From DASVUS01 sp036388675 (GTDB lineage Bacteria; Armatimonadota; Abditibacteriia; Abditibacteriales; Abditibacteriaceae): a stretch of 64,000 nt of DNA. The notes under the pieces were generated by a model. The model was not told the DNA's origin and ran no database searches. It was given only the letters and a program-made list of their open reading frames with translations. A program made the translations under genes and the position numbers. Each line of letters opens with the position of its first letter. Within the stretch, counting starts at the first letter, position 1. Below are positions 10,001 through 18,281 of this stretch, piece after piece. The DNA is taken from NCBI GenBank assembly GCA_036388675.1, contig DASVRI010000039.1:216525-280524 (forward strand). The letters run 5' to 3'.

Positions 10001-10805
10001 AACATTGCAAATGACCGAAGGTGAGCACACTTATCGTGTTGCGGCAGGTTTGACAAACGGCGAACACACAGTGCGCCTGGTCAAAGCAACCGAAGCTCTT
10101 TTCGGCACTGCGCAGGTTCACGGTTTTGAATTGAACCAGGGCGGTCGATTGTTGCCGTTGCCCGCCGCGATTCGCCACATAGAAGTTATCGGCGATTCAA
10201 TTAGTGCAGGCTATGGCAACGAGGCCGCCAGCAAGGAAGAAAAGTTCTCCCACAAAACGGAAAACGCTTACTTTACCTACGGCGCCATGGCGGCGCGTGA
10301 ACTCGGTGCCGATTACACCTGCATCGCCTGGTCGGGCAAGAAGATGTGGCCGGACAACACCATACCGGAGTTATACGACCGCGCTTTACCCAACGAAGCC
10401 AACAGCCAGTGGAATTTTGCACAGCAAGTTCCCAATGCAGTACTCATCAACCTGGCGACCAACGATTTCGCCGGTGGCATTCCCGATGAAGCCGGCTGGA
10501 CGGGCGCTTACAAGGCGTTCATCGCTCGCGTGCGTCGTAATTATCCGCAGGCGCACATCTACTGCGCTATCGGGCCAATGATGGGCGATTGGGGAAATGG
10601 TAAACCGCTGACAACTTTGCGCAACTACCTCTCCAAGACGGTGAACGATGTTCGGGCGGCAGGTGACGCCAAAGTTCATCTTATCGATTTCGGAACGCAG
10701 GACGCACAAAACGGCTTCGGCGCCGACTGGCACCCCAACATCAAGACCAACCAATTGATGGCAGCGCAGCTTGTGCAAACATTGCGCAAAGACTTGAAAT
10801 GGTAA
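7062..10805 (+). CDS. Secreted GH74/BNR-like propeller fused to CE2-type SGNH esterase
   Basis: 1247 residues. AAGGA at 7051-7055 suits a TTG start at 7062 (6-base spacing); ATG 7068 is the alternative. A signal peptide spans ~1-45 (hydrophobic TTALCILLGVLLHW, cut near AQA). Residues ~45-735 contain repeated BNR/sialidase motifs (S-x-D-x-G-x-T-W, for example SSDGGATWKRT), typical of GH74-like xyloglucanase propellers. Residues ~755-900 look like a CBM4/9-type jelly roll. From ~925 there is a small beta domain (FDWSTRAAPRVAWP) followed by an SGNH hydrolase with GDSIS (~1044-1048), ATND and DWHPN (~1222-1226), the arrangement of CE2 deacetylases. It probably acts outside the cytoplasm on an acetylated plant-type polysaccharide (inference). 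Exact glycosidase activity is unproven. Confidence 0.82.
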   Translation: MSMLHFHWCLTSTRVAQSGRRVLFTTALCILLGVLLHWPPAQAETTYGPWKSAPIHGGGYLQQVFFAPSDSRRMYMTSDVGGLFRSDDKGQTWRMLHGALPADSSSYSPRGFTVHPKDADRIMIGAGNAWGGPGGVWLSSDGGATWKRTLQVRFEGNGWYRSAGNVLVLSPHNPDVVLAGPVGGGIWRSTNGGLSWVKTGPEDINPTQIYFDRANAQRVWVCAQPWDEVKVKRADGSEVGVRGGLFFSEDAGRTWNQIADKGPSEICQDPSDASVMYGVMGSQRIVRSTDRGRTWENFSQGLAPYNNGDARTDGSYDALAVGPNFVLAGGNGGHIYRLSDDKTMWREIKPDTINEGDWWGRIKPNSYRHFGSALGFVGINPRDPSHWVFTDWYALYQSLDAGKTWNLTLNGVEMTVLNTVAQEPTNPNVFHTGMADVGYFRSPDSGKTMQWITNGISNNIKTIFPSMAQPGRLYATGPREWQWHANEMFISDDAGLSWRRSGLNGIPKMEERRCETVVAHPTKKDDVWVTISGPIKPGEGGPWHSVDGGKTWKWEGTGLPEVDQFFRSGYWVSGPELAISADGSLVATSDDRRLLARRGPNDDKWTMLDLPGGAPNCVTADPLQAGRFYLALQDGGLWRSDDSGKSWKNIVDRDIHWVTPDLKVRGRVAAVAPWGVLVSTDSGATWRDMSRALPYRHSRNVVCFAGEQVVVGTGGNGVFYAPLSSLQGAATSRARSTARATADAAPAGLIQNAAMTAGTTTPSSWNLADWKEGTLSLKRDTAVYASAPAALLLETQGKATGMVHQSLQPTPKGPVTIEGKIKTSGNFDNVQIALQVFDAQWKQIDWKVVATGPQTTSGWQTFKGTQTVRDDAAYALLGLSVNGTGKVWLDDVFATTTGGTIAVPQQETAVDAVALPVAVAANDPLIRYTGRFDWSTRAAPRVAWPASTIALRFRGTDLNVKFQDSPSNRWQVEVDGVPTTTLQMTEGEHTYRVAAGLTNGEHTVRLVKATEALFGTAQVHGFELNQGGRLLPLPAAIRHIEVIGDSISAGYGNEAASKEEKFSHKTENAYFTYGAMAARELGADYTCIAWSGKKMWPDNTIPELYDRALPNEANSQWNFAQQVPNAVLINLATNDFAGGIPDEAGWTGAYKAFIARVRRNYPQAHIYCAIGPMMGDWGNGKPLTTLRNYLSKTVNDVRAAGDAKVHLIDFGTQDAQNGFGADWHPNIKTNQLMAAQLVQTLRKDLKW

Positions 10806-10831
10806 AGCACCATAATTCATACCGCACCAAG

Positions 10832-10897
10832 TGACGAACCCGGAGCGTGAGCGACGGGCTTACATGAGCTGCACCAACCCGGAGCGTTGGTGCAGCT
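10832..10897. terminator. Hairpin and half-copy of a repeat element between convergent genes
   Basis: Bases 10832-10872 match one arm of the element at 63400-63469 (CGGAGCGTGAGCGACGGGC then TTACATGAGCT). Immediately after, AGCTGCACCAAC (10867-10878) pairs perfectly with 10886-10897 around CCGGAGC. It lies between a plus-strand and a minus-strand gene that end facing each other, so it is probably a bidirectional terminator. Confidence 0.65.
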
Positions 10898-10937
10898 GTT
10901 CATGAGATGGCTTCGAGTATGATGTGACAATGCTAAT

Positions 10938-12119
10938 CTACAAATCCGGTGTGCTATAGATAATTTCATCACGCACGCGCATTTCGACAGGCACAAGATA
11001 CTTACGCAACGCCGCCACATCGGGCGTAATGCCGAGTCCCGGTGCGTCCGGCGCGCTGATGTCGCCGTTGGCGTCGCGCTGGAGATGAGACAAAGTCATG
11101 TCCAGCGCGAGCGGTTTGGCTTCGACCGGAAATTCACACAGGCCGCCTTGATGCCCGGCAAAGGGCTGTAGTGATGCACTCAGCGCCAGATGCGACGTAA
11201 ACGTGTGATTAACAAAAGTGACACCCCGTGCCAGCGCTTCGTCAGCCACTTGTTTGGCGGATGTGATGCCGCCGATGCGGCCTGTATCAATTTGGATGAA
11301 GCCGACACCTCCATATTCCATAAGTTGACGCGCACCTTCGACGTTATGGCTTCCTTCGCCGCCCGCCAGCTTTACGTCGCCACTGAGCGCCGCCAACTGG
11401 TTGTATGCCGATAGCGCTCCGGTATGGAATGGTTCTTCAAGCCACACCACGCCGTTTTCGTGCAGCGCCGGTAATCGCGCCGCCGCTGCTTCCACATCGT
11501 GACGCCATACTGTTCCGGCATCGACCAGCAAAACTCCATCCTCACCCAAACCTCGCCGTGCTGCCCGAAGTTGCTCGCGGTCATCCTCGACACTGCCATG
11601 ACCGAATGTTCCCCAGCCGAACTTTGCCGCACGATGGCCCAAAGCACGAGCGTGACGCGCTTTGTTGTGTGTTTCCTGCGGAGTATCGCCGAACAACTGC
11701 GAAGCATAAGGTGTTTTGGGATAAGAGCGTTCGTAGCCCAATAGACGCCAAACCGGCGTTTCCGATTTGCGTCCCAGCAAATCCCACAGCGCGATGTCGA
11801 TGCCCGAAAAAGTGTGATCGGCTTGCAATAAATCGAATGAGTTCTCGCGCACCAGACGCCTGATGTTTGCAATGTCACTGGCATCGCGCAAGGGTTGGCC
11901 CAGGACAGAATCGCGCACTGGCTTGCACGCGGAGTGCGAGCGAGGGCAACACCAGGCAGCTATGCTTGTCAAGGGCGACGCTTCGCATTCACCCCAGCCT
12001 TCCCATTCGCCGCAACGCACACGCACCAGCAGTGCGTCCTGGCTGCCGTCACCAATGTCGAGAACTTCGGGCATTGATAGGTAGAAGAAATCAACGGCAT
12101 CAATGGTGGTTTTTGTCAC
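10938..12119 (-). CDS. Mandelate racemase/muconate lactonizing enzyme family protein
   Basis: 393 residues of the enolase superfamily. The N-terminal capping domain (~1-130) is followed by a TIM-barrel domain with GHRAAKFGWG (catalytic lysine region), metal ligands in LLVDAG, WLEEPF and AGGEG, and FVNHTFTSH near the C-terminus with a possible catalytic His. These enzymes abstract a proton alpha to a carboxylate in sugar-acid dehydration or racemisation; a sugar-acid substrate is plausible beside the polysaccharide enzyme, but specificity cannot be fixed from sequence. It stands alone, convergent with the propeller-esterase gene, and ends in a shared hairpin region. No GAGTACTC inside. Confidence 0.85.
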   Translation of the reverse strand: MTKTTIDAVDFFYLSMPEVLDIGDGSQDALLVRVRCGEWEGWGECEASPLTSIAAWCCPRSHSACKPVRDSVLGQPLRDASDIANIRRLVRENSFDLLQADHTFSGIDIALWDLLGRKSETPVWRLLGYERSYPKTPYASQLFGDTPQETHNKARHARALGHRAAKFGWGTFGHGSVEDDREQLRAARRGLGEDGVLLVDAGTVWRHDVEAAAARLPALHENGVVWLEEPFHTGALSAYNQLAALSGDVKLAGGEGSHNVEGARQLMEYGGVGFIQIDTGRIGGITSAKQVADEALARGVTFVNHTFTSHLALSASLQPFAGHQGGLCEFPVEAKPLALDMTLSHLQRDANGDISAPDAPGLGITPDVAALRKYLVPVEMRVRDEIIYSTPDL

Positions 12120-12167
12120 AACATCTATCTTACCTCAGCAAAGAGCCGCTCCGAGATTTGCACCAGG

Positions 12168-13598
12168 TCAAGCATTCAGAAGCCTACAGAAGCGGGGATA
12201 ATGTTTGAGAAACACACCTTCCAATCGGTTGTTGTGCAGGCGTTTGGCAAGGACTTCAGCCAACACGTCGCGATAGTCGGTTGTGCTGCGCAAATCACCC
12301 GGCGCTTCCAGTTGATCGTCTTCCAGGCCAGGCCAGCGCGTAAACACCTGACCGCCGCGAACTCCACCGCCCAGCAACATCATCACACCGGCGCGTCCAT
12401 GATCGGTTCCCAGTCCGCTGTTTTCCTGCAAGCGCCGCCCAAACTCGGTCATGACGACCACGGTGACATGACGCATTTGTTTATCCATGTCGCGCGTGAA
12501 TGCGGCTAACGATTGTCCCATGTCATTCAACTGTTGCGCCATCCAACCGTCGGTGCCTCCCTGGGCGATGTGGGTGTCCCATCCGCCACGATCGAGACAC
12601 GCCACTTCTAACCCTACGTCGGCTTTAATGAGACACGCGACCTGGCGCAGACCATTTCCCAAGTCGGTTTCCGGATACGCTGCCCCGCCAGCCGGCTGAT
12701 ATTGTTGCGGGGCCAGACGATTCAGCGTTTTGAGAACAGATAGCGTTTCCCGCCCCGCCTGGGTAATCTCATCGTGGCCATCTGCATACATTTGCATCAA
12801 TGCCTGGTGCATTCCCTCTTCGTGTTGTTCGCCCATGCTCGTGGACGAGGGGCTTGAACGAGGACGATGTAAATGAAAGTCGTCCAGAGAGTTGAGGGCC
12901 GTTGCATCGGTCGCACCACGCAAAACATCGGGCATGACACTGCTGAACGCAACGGCGCGTAGCGGCGAATTCGTTCGGGCCTGAGTACTCGCCAGATGGC
13001 GCGCGAGCCAGCCGCTGGCCGAATCGCTGCGTTCATCTTTGGCGCCGCTTTCCATGGTAGACATCGCTTCGAAATGGGAACGCGTCTGATCTCCGGAACC
13101 GCAGGCATGGACAAAGGTCAGCGACCCGTTGCCATACAATGGCTGGAGAGCAGAGAGGGCGGGATGCAGCCCGAAGAACTCATCCAACTTCAGGGCGCGC
13201 TGCGTTTGTCTCTTGTCGTTTGGTGCGGCAATGCCGATCGTCTGACGGTTGCGGTAGTAGGCATCTTCACCATAGGGCACAACAATATTCAGCCCATCGG
13301 CGCCACCTCGTAAAAAAATCGTGACGAGCACATTGGGCGACGTGCTTTGTGCCGCTTTGTGCCCGCCGGGCCGAACTGAGACATTCGCCAGCGCACTGCG
13401 GCCAGCTGCCGCAAAGCTTGTTGCCGACAACGCACTTCCCCACAAAAGCTGCCGCCGCGATAGCATTGGCGTGCCTGCTATCCGAGGGTTCTCGTTGACC
13501 GGCTGTAGTTCTTGAGTATTTGCCGTTGGGTACTCATTCGCCTTGCGCTGAGCACGCTCGAACCCGGTACCATCACACGAACACCAATCGATCTTCAT
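12168..13598 (-). CDS. DUF1501 family exported protein
   Basis: 476 residues. The start is ATG 13598, preceded by AGGAAG, although the frame stays open to 13793 inside the upstream gene. After a ~50-residue N-terminal extension comes SRRQLLWGSALSATSF, a Tat-type signal (RRQLL then a hydrophobic stretch). Family hallmarks include FLRGGADGLNIVVPYGE, FGLHPAL, DQTRSHFEAM, RGGWDTH and MTEFGRR. DUF1501 proteins have an alkaline-phosphatase/sulfatase-like fold and are almost always encoded beside a DUF1800 protein, as here with a 16-base gap; the pair's function is unestablished. The long segment before the Tat motif is unusual and may mean the real start is the ATG at MLSRRQLL. Confidence 0.9.
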   Translation of the reverse strand: MKIDWCSCDGTGFERAQRKANEYPTANTQELQPVNENPRIAGTPMLSRRQLLWGSALSATSFAAAGRSALANVSVRPGGHKAAQSTSPNVLVTIFLRGGADGLNIVVPYGEDAYYRNRQTIGIAAPNDKRQTQRALKLDEFFGLHPALSALQPLYGNGSLTFVHACGSGDQTRSHFEAMSTMESGAKDERSDSASGWLARHLASTQARTNSPLRAVAFSSVMPDVLRGATDATALNSLDDFHLHRPRSSPSSTSMGEQHEEGMHQALMQMYADGHDEITQAGRETLSVLKTLNRLAPQQYQPAGGAAYPETDLGNGLRQVACLIKADVGLEVACLDRGGWDTHIAQGGTDGWMAQQLNDMGQSLAAFTRDMDKQMRHVTVVVMTEFGRRLQENSGLGTDHGRAGVMMLLGGGVRGGQVFTRWPGLEDDQLEAPGDLRSTTDYRDVLAEVLAKRLHNNRLEGVFLKHYPRFCRLLNA

Positions 13599-13614
13599 AA
13601 AGCATCTTCCTTTG

Positions 13615-15099
13615 TCAGCGCCACTGAAATTGCGGCGAGCAAAGCAGCAGGGCAGCCACTTCCGATCTTTGCACGGAGTGATTCGCCAATTGCTTGAGCA
13701 GTGTCGTGTATCGATCTGTTGCCGCTTGACCGGGCAAGATAATCTGCGCCAGCGCACGCACTTGCTTATGATCTTTGGAATCTGCTGCATCATGTGCTAT
13801 CGCATCAGACGATGCCAATGCGCTCAAATCAACAGAAGTGCCCCCTACTTCGCCATGTGCCAGTGCCGAAGCGAAATTCCAGCGCGCCAGCAAAGAGCCC
13901 GTCCAGGCTGCGGTTTGGGAAGGATAACCATCCGGCATTGGCCACAGATACAAAGGTTGTCCCATGCGTGCGAGATGCTCCTGCAACTGGGCGCTGCCAG
14001 CGGTGTCAGCGTTAAGGGTTCTTAATGCCGATACCATAAAATCGAATGGGCGCTTCACTATCGGCGGTGCATGGAGCAGTTGAGGAGAGAGCAACAGCGG
14101 GCGCAACATCGCTTTGATGTCGCCTTTGGTTTGAAGATAAATGGCTGCAAGTTTGGAGACCCAGTGCGAGTTCTCTTCACCCACAAAGTAACGGCACAGT
14201 TTGCGAGCAATGAAACGTGCCGTTGCCGGATGCTCTGCTAATATTGCGAGTACTCGCTCCGCGTCTTGCTGCCCACCGCCGGGTGGAATCTTTAGGCCCA
14301 GAACCGTTTTTGGCCCATCATCATGCTGAGCCGGATCGAACCGGAAATTGCCGCGCCGCCGCAGGAATCGGTCTTCTACAGTCCAGCCGGTGAAGCAGCG
14401 TGCCACTTCCTGAACGTCCTTCTGCGTATAGCCGCCGTCAACGCCCAACGTATGCAACTCCATCAGTTCGCGGGCGTAGTTCTCATTGGGCACGCCGCGC
14501 CGGTTTGTCTGGTTATCAAGGTAAGAGAGCATCGCCGGACTGTGCGCCGAGGCACGCAACATGTCGGGAAACATGCCCAGCGCATGACGCCGAACGACCT
14601 GCATTTCATCCAGGGGCTTGAAGTAGGCGCCCCAGCCCTTATGCGCGTAGATGTTGAAGTGATTACTCCAAAAATCAACCATGCGTTCGCGGAGTTGATG
14701 TCGGCTGTAAACCGCGCGCAAGAGCGCCGCCTGTTGCAACTGGCGCACGACGGCGCGCTCCGGTAGGTCACCCAGTTCGATTGCGCTTGTCTGGAAAACT
14801 TCAACGCTGTGCAGGCGCGCTGTCAACACCATGTCTTCACGGTCATCTGCGTTCAACTGTTCATCGATGTAACGCGTCAAACCCATGGCCGCAATGCGCG
14901 CAAGGTCGCCAGGCCGCGGCCCGAAGGAAACGCGATTCACAAGGCGCACCAACGGCGCCACATCACCTTGCGGCAACGCGATAGAATCAGGAGATTGCAC
15001 CGGCAAGGCACGACGCACCACACGGGAACAGCCCGGCAGCAGCATACCGGCTGCTGTTAAAGCGCCGAATTGTAACAGATCGCGCCGCTGCATTTTCAC
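13615..15099 (-). CDS. DUF1800 family exported protein
   Basis: 494 residues starting at GTG 15099, which overlaps the stop of the upstream membrane-protein gene as GTGA; an ATG lies two codons later. The N-terminus KMQRRDLLQFGALTAAG then LLPGCS combines a twin-arginine motif with a lipobox-like Cys, suggesting Tat export and possibly lipidation. DUF1800 hallmarks are FGPRPGDL, ERMVDFWSNHFNIY, GVPNENYARELMELHTLG, CFTGWTV and RPFDFMVSALR. It forms the conserved pair with the DUF1501 gene just downstream and probably shares its transcript. Biochemical role is unknown in the family. Confidence 0.92.
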   Translation of the reverse strand: MKMQRRDLLQFGALTAAGMLLPGCSRVVRRALPVQSPDSIALPQGDVAPLVRLVNRVSFGPRPGDLARIAAMGLTRYIDEQLNADDREDMVLTARLHSVEVFQTSAIELGDLPERAVVRQLQQAALLRAVYSRHQLRERMVDFWSNHFNIYAHKGWGAYFKPLDEMQVVRRHALGMFPDMLRASAHSPAMLSYLDNQTNRRGVPNENYARELMELHTLGVDGGYTQKDVQEVARCFTGWTVEDRFLRRRGNFRFDPAQHDDGPKTVLGLKIPPGGGQQDAERVLAILAEHPATARFIARKLCRYFVGEENSHWVSKLAAIYLQTKGDIKAMLRPLLLSPQLLHAPPIVKRPFDFMVSALRTLNADTAGSAQLQEHLARMGQPLYLWPMPDGYPSQTAAWTGSLLARWNFASALAHGEVGGTSVDLSALASSDAIAHDAADSKDHKQVRALAQIILPGQAATDRYTTLLKQLANHSVQRSEVAALLLCSPQFQWR

Positions 15100-15704
15100 G
15101 TAACGGCCTCAGCACTGTTGTGCGAAGCTCGCCCTCCATCCGTGAGTTCATCAGTGGTCTGCACAGCCTGCGCAACGATTGGCGCCATTTGTGGCGTATA
15201 CGGAATCACAGCTTGATTCTTGGCCGGGACGCGACCGCGCAACGCGCACCAACCGGCGCCGGCTGACATGATGATGGTCAATGGCACAATGAAGAACCAA
15301 CCGAGCAGAGGCACCAACGCGGCGGCAATCAAAAGCCCCGCTCCACGCAACAGCGCGCCAAAATCGGACATTGTTGGTTCAGAGCGTTGCACGCAGTTTC
15401 CCAGTAAGAGCGCCAATCCACTGGCACCAAGCGCGCTTAGTCCGAGCACTCCCAGCAGCAACGCCCAGCCGGCCAGCTTCAAAATGCCATTAGGCTGATT
15501 CAGCAGAACGAGTGTGCCCCCAATGCCCAGCAGCGCCAGCACGAAGCCGGTCGCGAGTACTCGCCACGGGCTTCTTTCGAAGTTTTGCTGCGCCAGCCCC
15601 GCGCGCCGGTGGAAGAGTAGCGCCATGCCCAGGAGCAAAGCCCACGCTGCAACGCATGTGCTGCCAATGCCTGCGACAACAGCCAGAACATCACCGATTG
15701 TCAT
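15096..15704 (-). CDS. Membrane protein of unknown function
   Basis: 202 residues from ATG 15704, which has a strong AGGAGG about 8 bases upstream; the open frame extends to 15758 without such a site. I see four or five transmembrane segments: VLAVVAGIGSTCVAAWALLL, WRVLATGFVLALLGIGG, AGWALLLGVLGLSALGASG, GLLIAAALVPLLGWFFIVPL and perhaps a short fifth, then a polar C-terminal tail of ~50 residues. No family recognised. Its stop overlaps the DUF1800 start (GTGA), so it is translationally coupled to the DUF1800/DUF1501 pair and may be part of the same exported system. It is divergent from the kinase gene at 15883. Confidence 0.7.
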   Translation of the reverse strand: MTIGDVLAVVAGIGSTCVAAWALLLGMALLFHRRAGLAQQNFERSPWRVLATGFVLALLGIGGTLVLLNQPNGILKLAGWALLLGVLGLSALGASGLALLLGNCVQRSEPTMSDFGALLRGAGLLIAAALVPLLGWFFIVPLTIIMSAGAGWCALRGRVPAKNQAVIPYTPQMAPIVAQAVQTTDELTDGGRASHNSAEAVT

Positions 15705-15882
15705 TGCAATTCCTCCTTCTGTTACAGTTAGTGTGTCAGGGTTACGTTGAAACACCATCCGACTGTCGAATCGTTTCCTATCGGTCTTAAGGCGGATTTA
15801 TGATCAATCTCGTGGCAGTAGCGCTCTGTTCCGTCGCACACTACAATGCCAGGAAGAACCTGCTCAAGGTCGCATTGAATCC

Positions 15883-17451
15883 ATGCTAAATGAGAAGCAA
15901 AACCAGCGCAGAGAACGACGTGCGACCAAGCGCATGGCGAAACAACAGCGCCGCGACGAAAAACGCACGCGTCGCTTGCAGCGTCGGCAACGATTGCAAT
16001 GGAAGCTGACGCGCTCTTACATGATGGTCACGGTAACAGCCGTAATCGTTATTGAACTCGGCGGCGGATGGCTCATCTGGTACCTGGGGTTTCGGGAAGC
16101 GCCATCACCGGAGCACACCGCTTCGTTAGCCCGGCGAGTGGCTTTGCTAATCTCTGCTCCTTTGCAGCAAACACCGCGCTCACCCGAAGTTGCCCGTGTC
16201 CTTCATAAGCTGGCCGAAAAGCGTATGACGGCCATAGTTGTCGGTGACAAGATGAGCGTGCTGGCCTGTGCGCCGGAGAATGCGGCACGTCTCGGTTTTC
16301 CACTCAGCACGCAGATGATGCTGCCTCCGGCTGTTCCTGCACTGATAGAAGCGGCCTCGCGTGGAGAGACCGATCCGGCACACCTTAGCAGAAAAGATGC
16401 TGACGGCAGTTCACTGGCGGTTGTAGCGATACCGGCGACGAACGCGCAACGACAAGCGCAAAGTTTTCTCTACGTTAAGAGCGCAACGCCCGTGCATCTG
16501 CGAGACTTTACCAGCGCCATCGTGGCGACTGTGTTACTGAGTGGCGCCATCGTTGGGATTTTTGCCGCAGTCGTTGGCACCGGTTTTGGCTATCTCACGG
16601 CGCGGCGTCTCACCGCGCGGTTGAAGGCAATCTCAAGTGCTGCCGATGCCTGGAGCCGGGGTGAGTTTTCTGCTTTTGCACCCGACAGTGGAGAAGACGA
16701 ACTTGGTGAACTGGCACAGCGCCTCAACCGGATGGCGGGCGAACTTCAACAACTGGTTGCTTTGCGCCAGAACCTGGCTACCGCCGAGGAGCGCAACCGT
16801 TTAGCGCGCGAGTTGCACGATACCGTCAAGCAGCAAGTTTTCGCCACAACCATGCAAGTTGGTGCGGCCCGAGTACTCGTGGAGCGCGACCCGGCTCTGG
16901 CACAGGCACGCCTCACCGAAGCCGAACGTCTGGCGCACGAGGCGCAGCGAGAACTAACCGCTATTCTGGAACAACTGCGCCCCGGTTCCTACTCGCGTCC
17001 GCACAATACCAACAATAGTTTTGAAGATGTATTGTGCCGTTGTGTTGCTGACTGGTCGCGCCAGAACAACATTGTGGTCAACGCACAGTGGGAGCCGTTG
17101 CCTACCTTAGCGCAGAGTAGCCAGCAAGCGCTGTTGCGCGTTGTGCAGGAAGCTCTTTCCAACATCGCGCGCCACAGTGGAGCCAATGAAGTTTTGATCC
17201 GGACGACAACCCTGAGTGGCCATGTGGCCGCCCTGACGATAGGCGATAACGGACAAGGATTTGATGTCAGCACCACATCGGGCGGCATGGGCCTGACCAG
17301 TATGCGAGAAAGAGTGGAAGCCTTACCCAATGGTTTTTTCCGTGTCCAAAGCATCGTTGGAAAAGGCACTCGCGTTGAAGTGCGATGCAGCAGCCGTTTC
17401 GAAATTGCAGACGCTGCTCAACTTGCAAATGGAGTGCAAACACACTTATGA
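15883..17451 (+). CDS. Sensor histidine kinase, NarL/DesK type
   Basis: 522 residues with a very basic cytoplasmic N-terminus (~1-40), a transmembrane segment (~46-68), an extracytoplasmic sensor region (~70-205) of no recognisable family, a second transmembrane segment (~210-240), a HAMP domain, then HisKA_3 with the phospho-acceptor in RELHDTVKQQ (His312). The HATPase has NIARHSGA as N-box, DNGQGFD as G1 and GGMGLTSMRERV as G2. It pairs with the response regulator whose ATG overlaps its stop (ATGA). The signal is unknown; the partner's LuxR-type output predicts transcriptional control. One GAGTACTC is internal, read as RVL just after the phospho-acceptor helix. Confidence 0.93.
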   Translation: MLNEKQNQRRERRATKRMAKQQRRDEKRTRRLQRRQRLQWKLTRSYMMVTVTAVIVIELGGGWLIWYLGFREAPSPEHTASLARRVALLISAPLQQTPRSPEVARVLHKLAEKRMTAIVVGDKMSVLACAPENAARLGFPLSTQMMLPPAVPALIEAASRGETDPAHLSRKDADGSSLAVVAIPATNAQRQAQSFLYVKSATPVHLRDFTSAIVATVLLSGAIVGIFAAVVGTGFGYLTARRLTARLKAISSAADAWSRGEFSAFAPDSGEDELGELAQRLNRMAGELQQLVALRQNLATAEERNRLARELHDTVKQQVFATTMQVGAARVLVERDPALAQARLTEAERLAHEAQRELTAILEQLRPGSYSRPHNTNNSFEDVLCRCVADWSRQNNIVVNAQWEPLPTLAQSSQQALLRVVQEALSNIARHSGANEVLIRTTTLSGHVAALTIGDNGQGFDVSTTSGGMGLTSMRERVEALPNGFFRVQSIVGKGTRVEVRCSSRFEIADAAQLANGVQTHL

Positions 17452-18152
17452 GCCAGCCGGATGGACTTCACAAGAACAATTTCGCAACGCCAATCAGAGT
17501 AATCATCGTGGACGATCACACCGTTGTGCGCCAGGGCGTGCGAGCGTTCCTGGAAACCCAGTCCGACATCATTGTTGTGAGCGAGGCAGCATCTGGCGCA
17601 GAGGCCATCGGTCTGTGTGCCGAACACACTCCTGACGTGGTTCTTATGGACTTGATTATGCCGGGTATGAACGGCGTGGAAGCGACACGGCAGATCAAGC
17701 AGATAAGCCCTCAAACACAGGTTATTATTCTCACTTCTTTTCTTGATGATGAGCACATTCTACCGGCCTTGCGCTCTGGTGCACTGTCGTATTTATTGAA
17801 AGACGTTAGCGCCGACGAACTTTCGATAGCAATTCGCAAAGCGGCGCGGCGCGAGGCCGTGCTGCACCCTCAAGTCACCGGCCTCATGGTGCAGGCTCTA
17901 CACAATTCAAGCCCGGCACCGGCGAACCCCCTGGCCGATCTCAGCGAGCGTGAAGTCGAAGTTTTGCGCCTTATCGCCAATGGCCTGGCCAATGCCGATA
18001 TTGCAGAGCGCCTTGTCATTAGCGAGAAAACGGTGAAGTCGCATGTCAGCAATATTCTAAGCAAACTCAGCTTGATCGACCGCACCCAGGTCGCCGTATA
18101 CGCCTGGCGCACCGGCATCATGCAACCAGACAAGCAAGTGCCTCATCATTAA
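17448..18152 (+). CDS. Response regulator, NarL/FixJ family
   Basis: 234 residues from ATG 17448, chosen because it overlaps the kinase stop by ATGA and removes an out-of-character N-terminal stretch coded inside the kinase gene. A receiver domain with acidic pocket IVDDH, phospho-acceptor in VVLMDLIMPG (Asp68), the conserved Thr/Ser in ILTSF and Lys in LLKDVSA is followed by a GerE/LuxR helix-turn-helix (LSEREVEVLRLIANGLANAD, then ISEKTVKSHVSNIL). It forms a two-component system with the preceding kinase. Its last codons form the left arm of a large inverted repeat extending to 18258. Confidence 0.95.
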   Translation: MSQPDGLHKNNFATPIRVIIVDDHTVVRQGVRAFLETQSDIIVVSEAASGAEAIGLCAEHTPDVVLMDLIMPGMNGVEATRQIKQISPQTQVIILTSFLDDEHILPALRSGALSYLLKDVSADELSIAIRKAARREAVLHPQVTGLMVQALHNSSPAPANPLADLSEREVEVLRLIANGLANADIAERLVISEKTVKSHVSNILSKLSLIDRTQVAVYAWRTGIMQPDKQVPHH

Positions 18153-18258
18153 CAACAGTGGAAGCCGTCTCCTAAACATCTGCACGAACCCGGAGCGTGA
18201 CAACAGCTTCCAGTGCTATTTATGAGACGGCTTGTCGTGATGAGGCATTTGCTTGTCT
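18128..18258. repeat. Large nested inverted repeat over the response-regulator 3' end
   Basis: Outer arms 18128-18148 and 18238-18258 are complementary over 21 bases with one mismatch. Inner arms near 18163-18172 and 18223-18232 (AAGCCGTCTC and complement) also pair. Between them lies GAACCCGGAGCGTGA, the start of the repeat arm seen at 10836, 35977 and 63401. It probably terminates the two-component operon and the convergent M16 gene. Confidence 0.65.
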
Positions 18259-18281
18259 AGTTGGAAACTGCGGCACCGATT

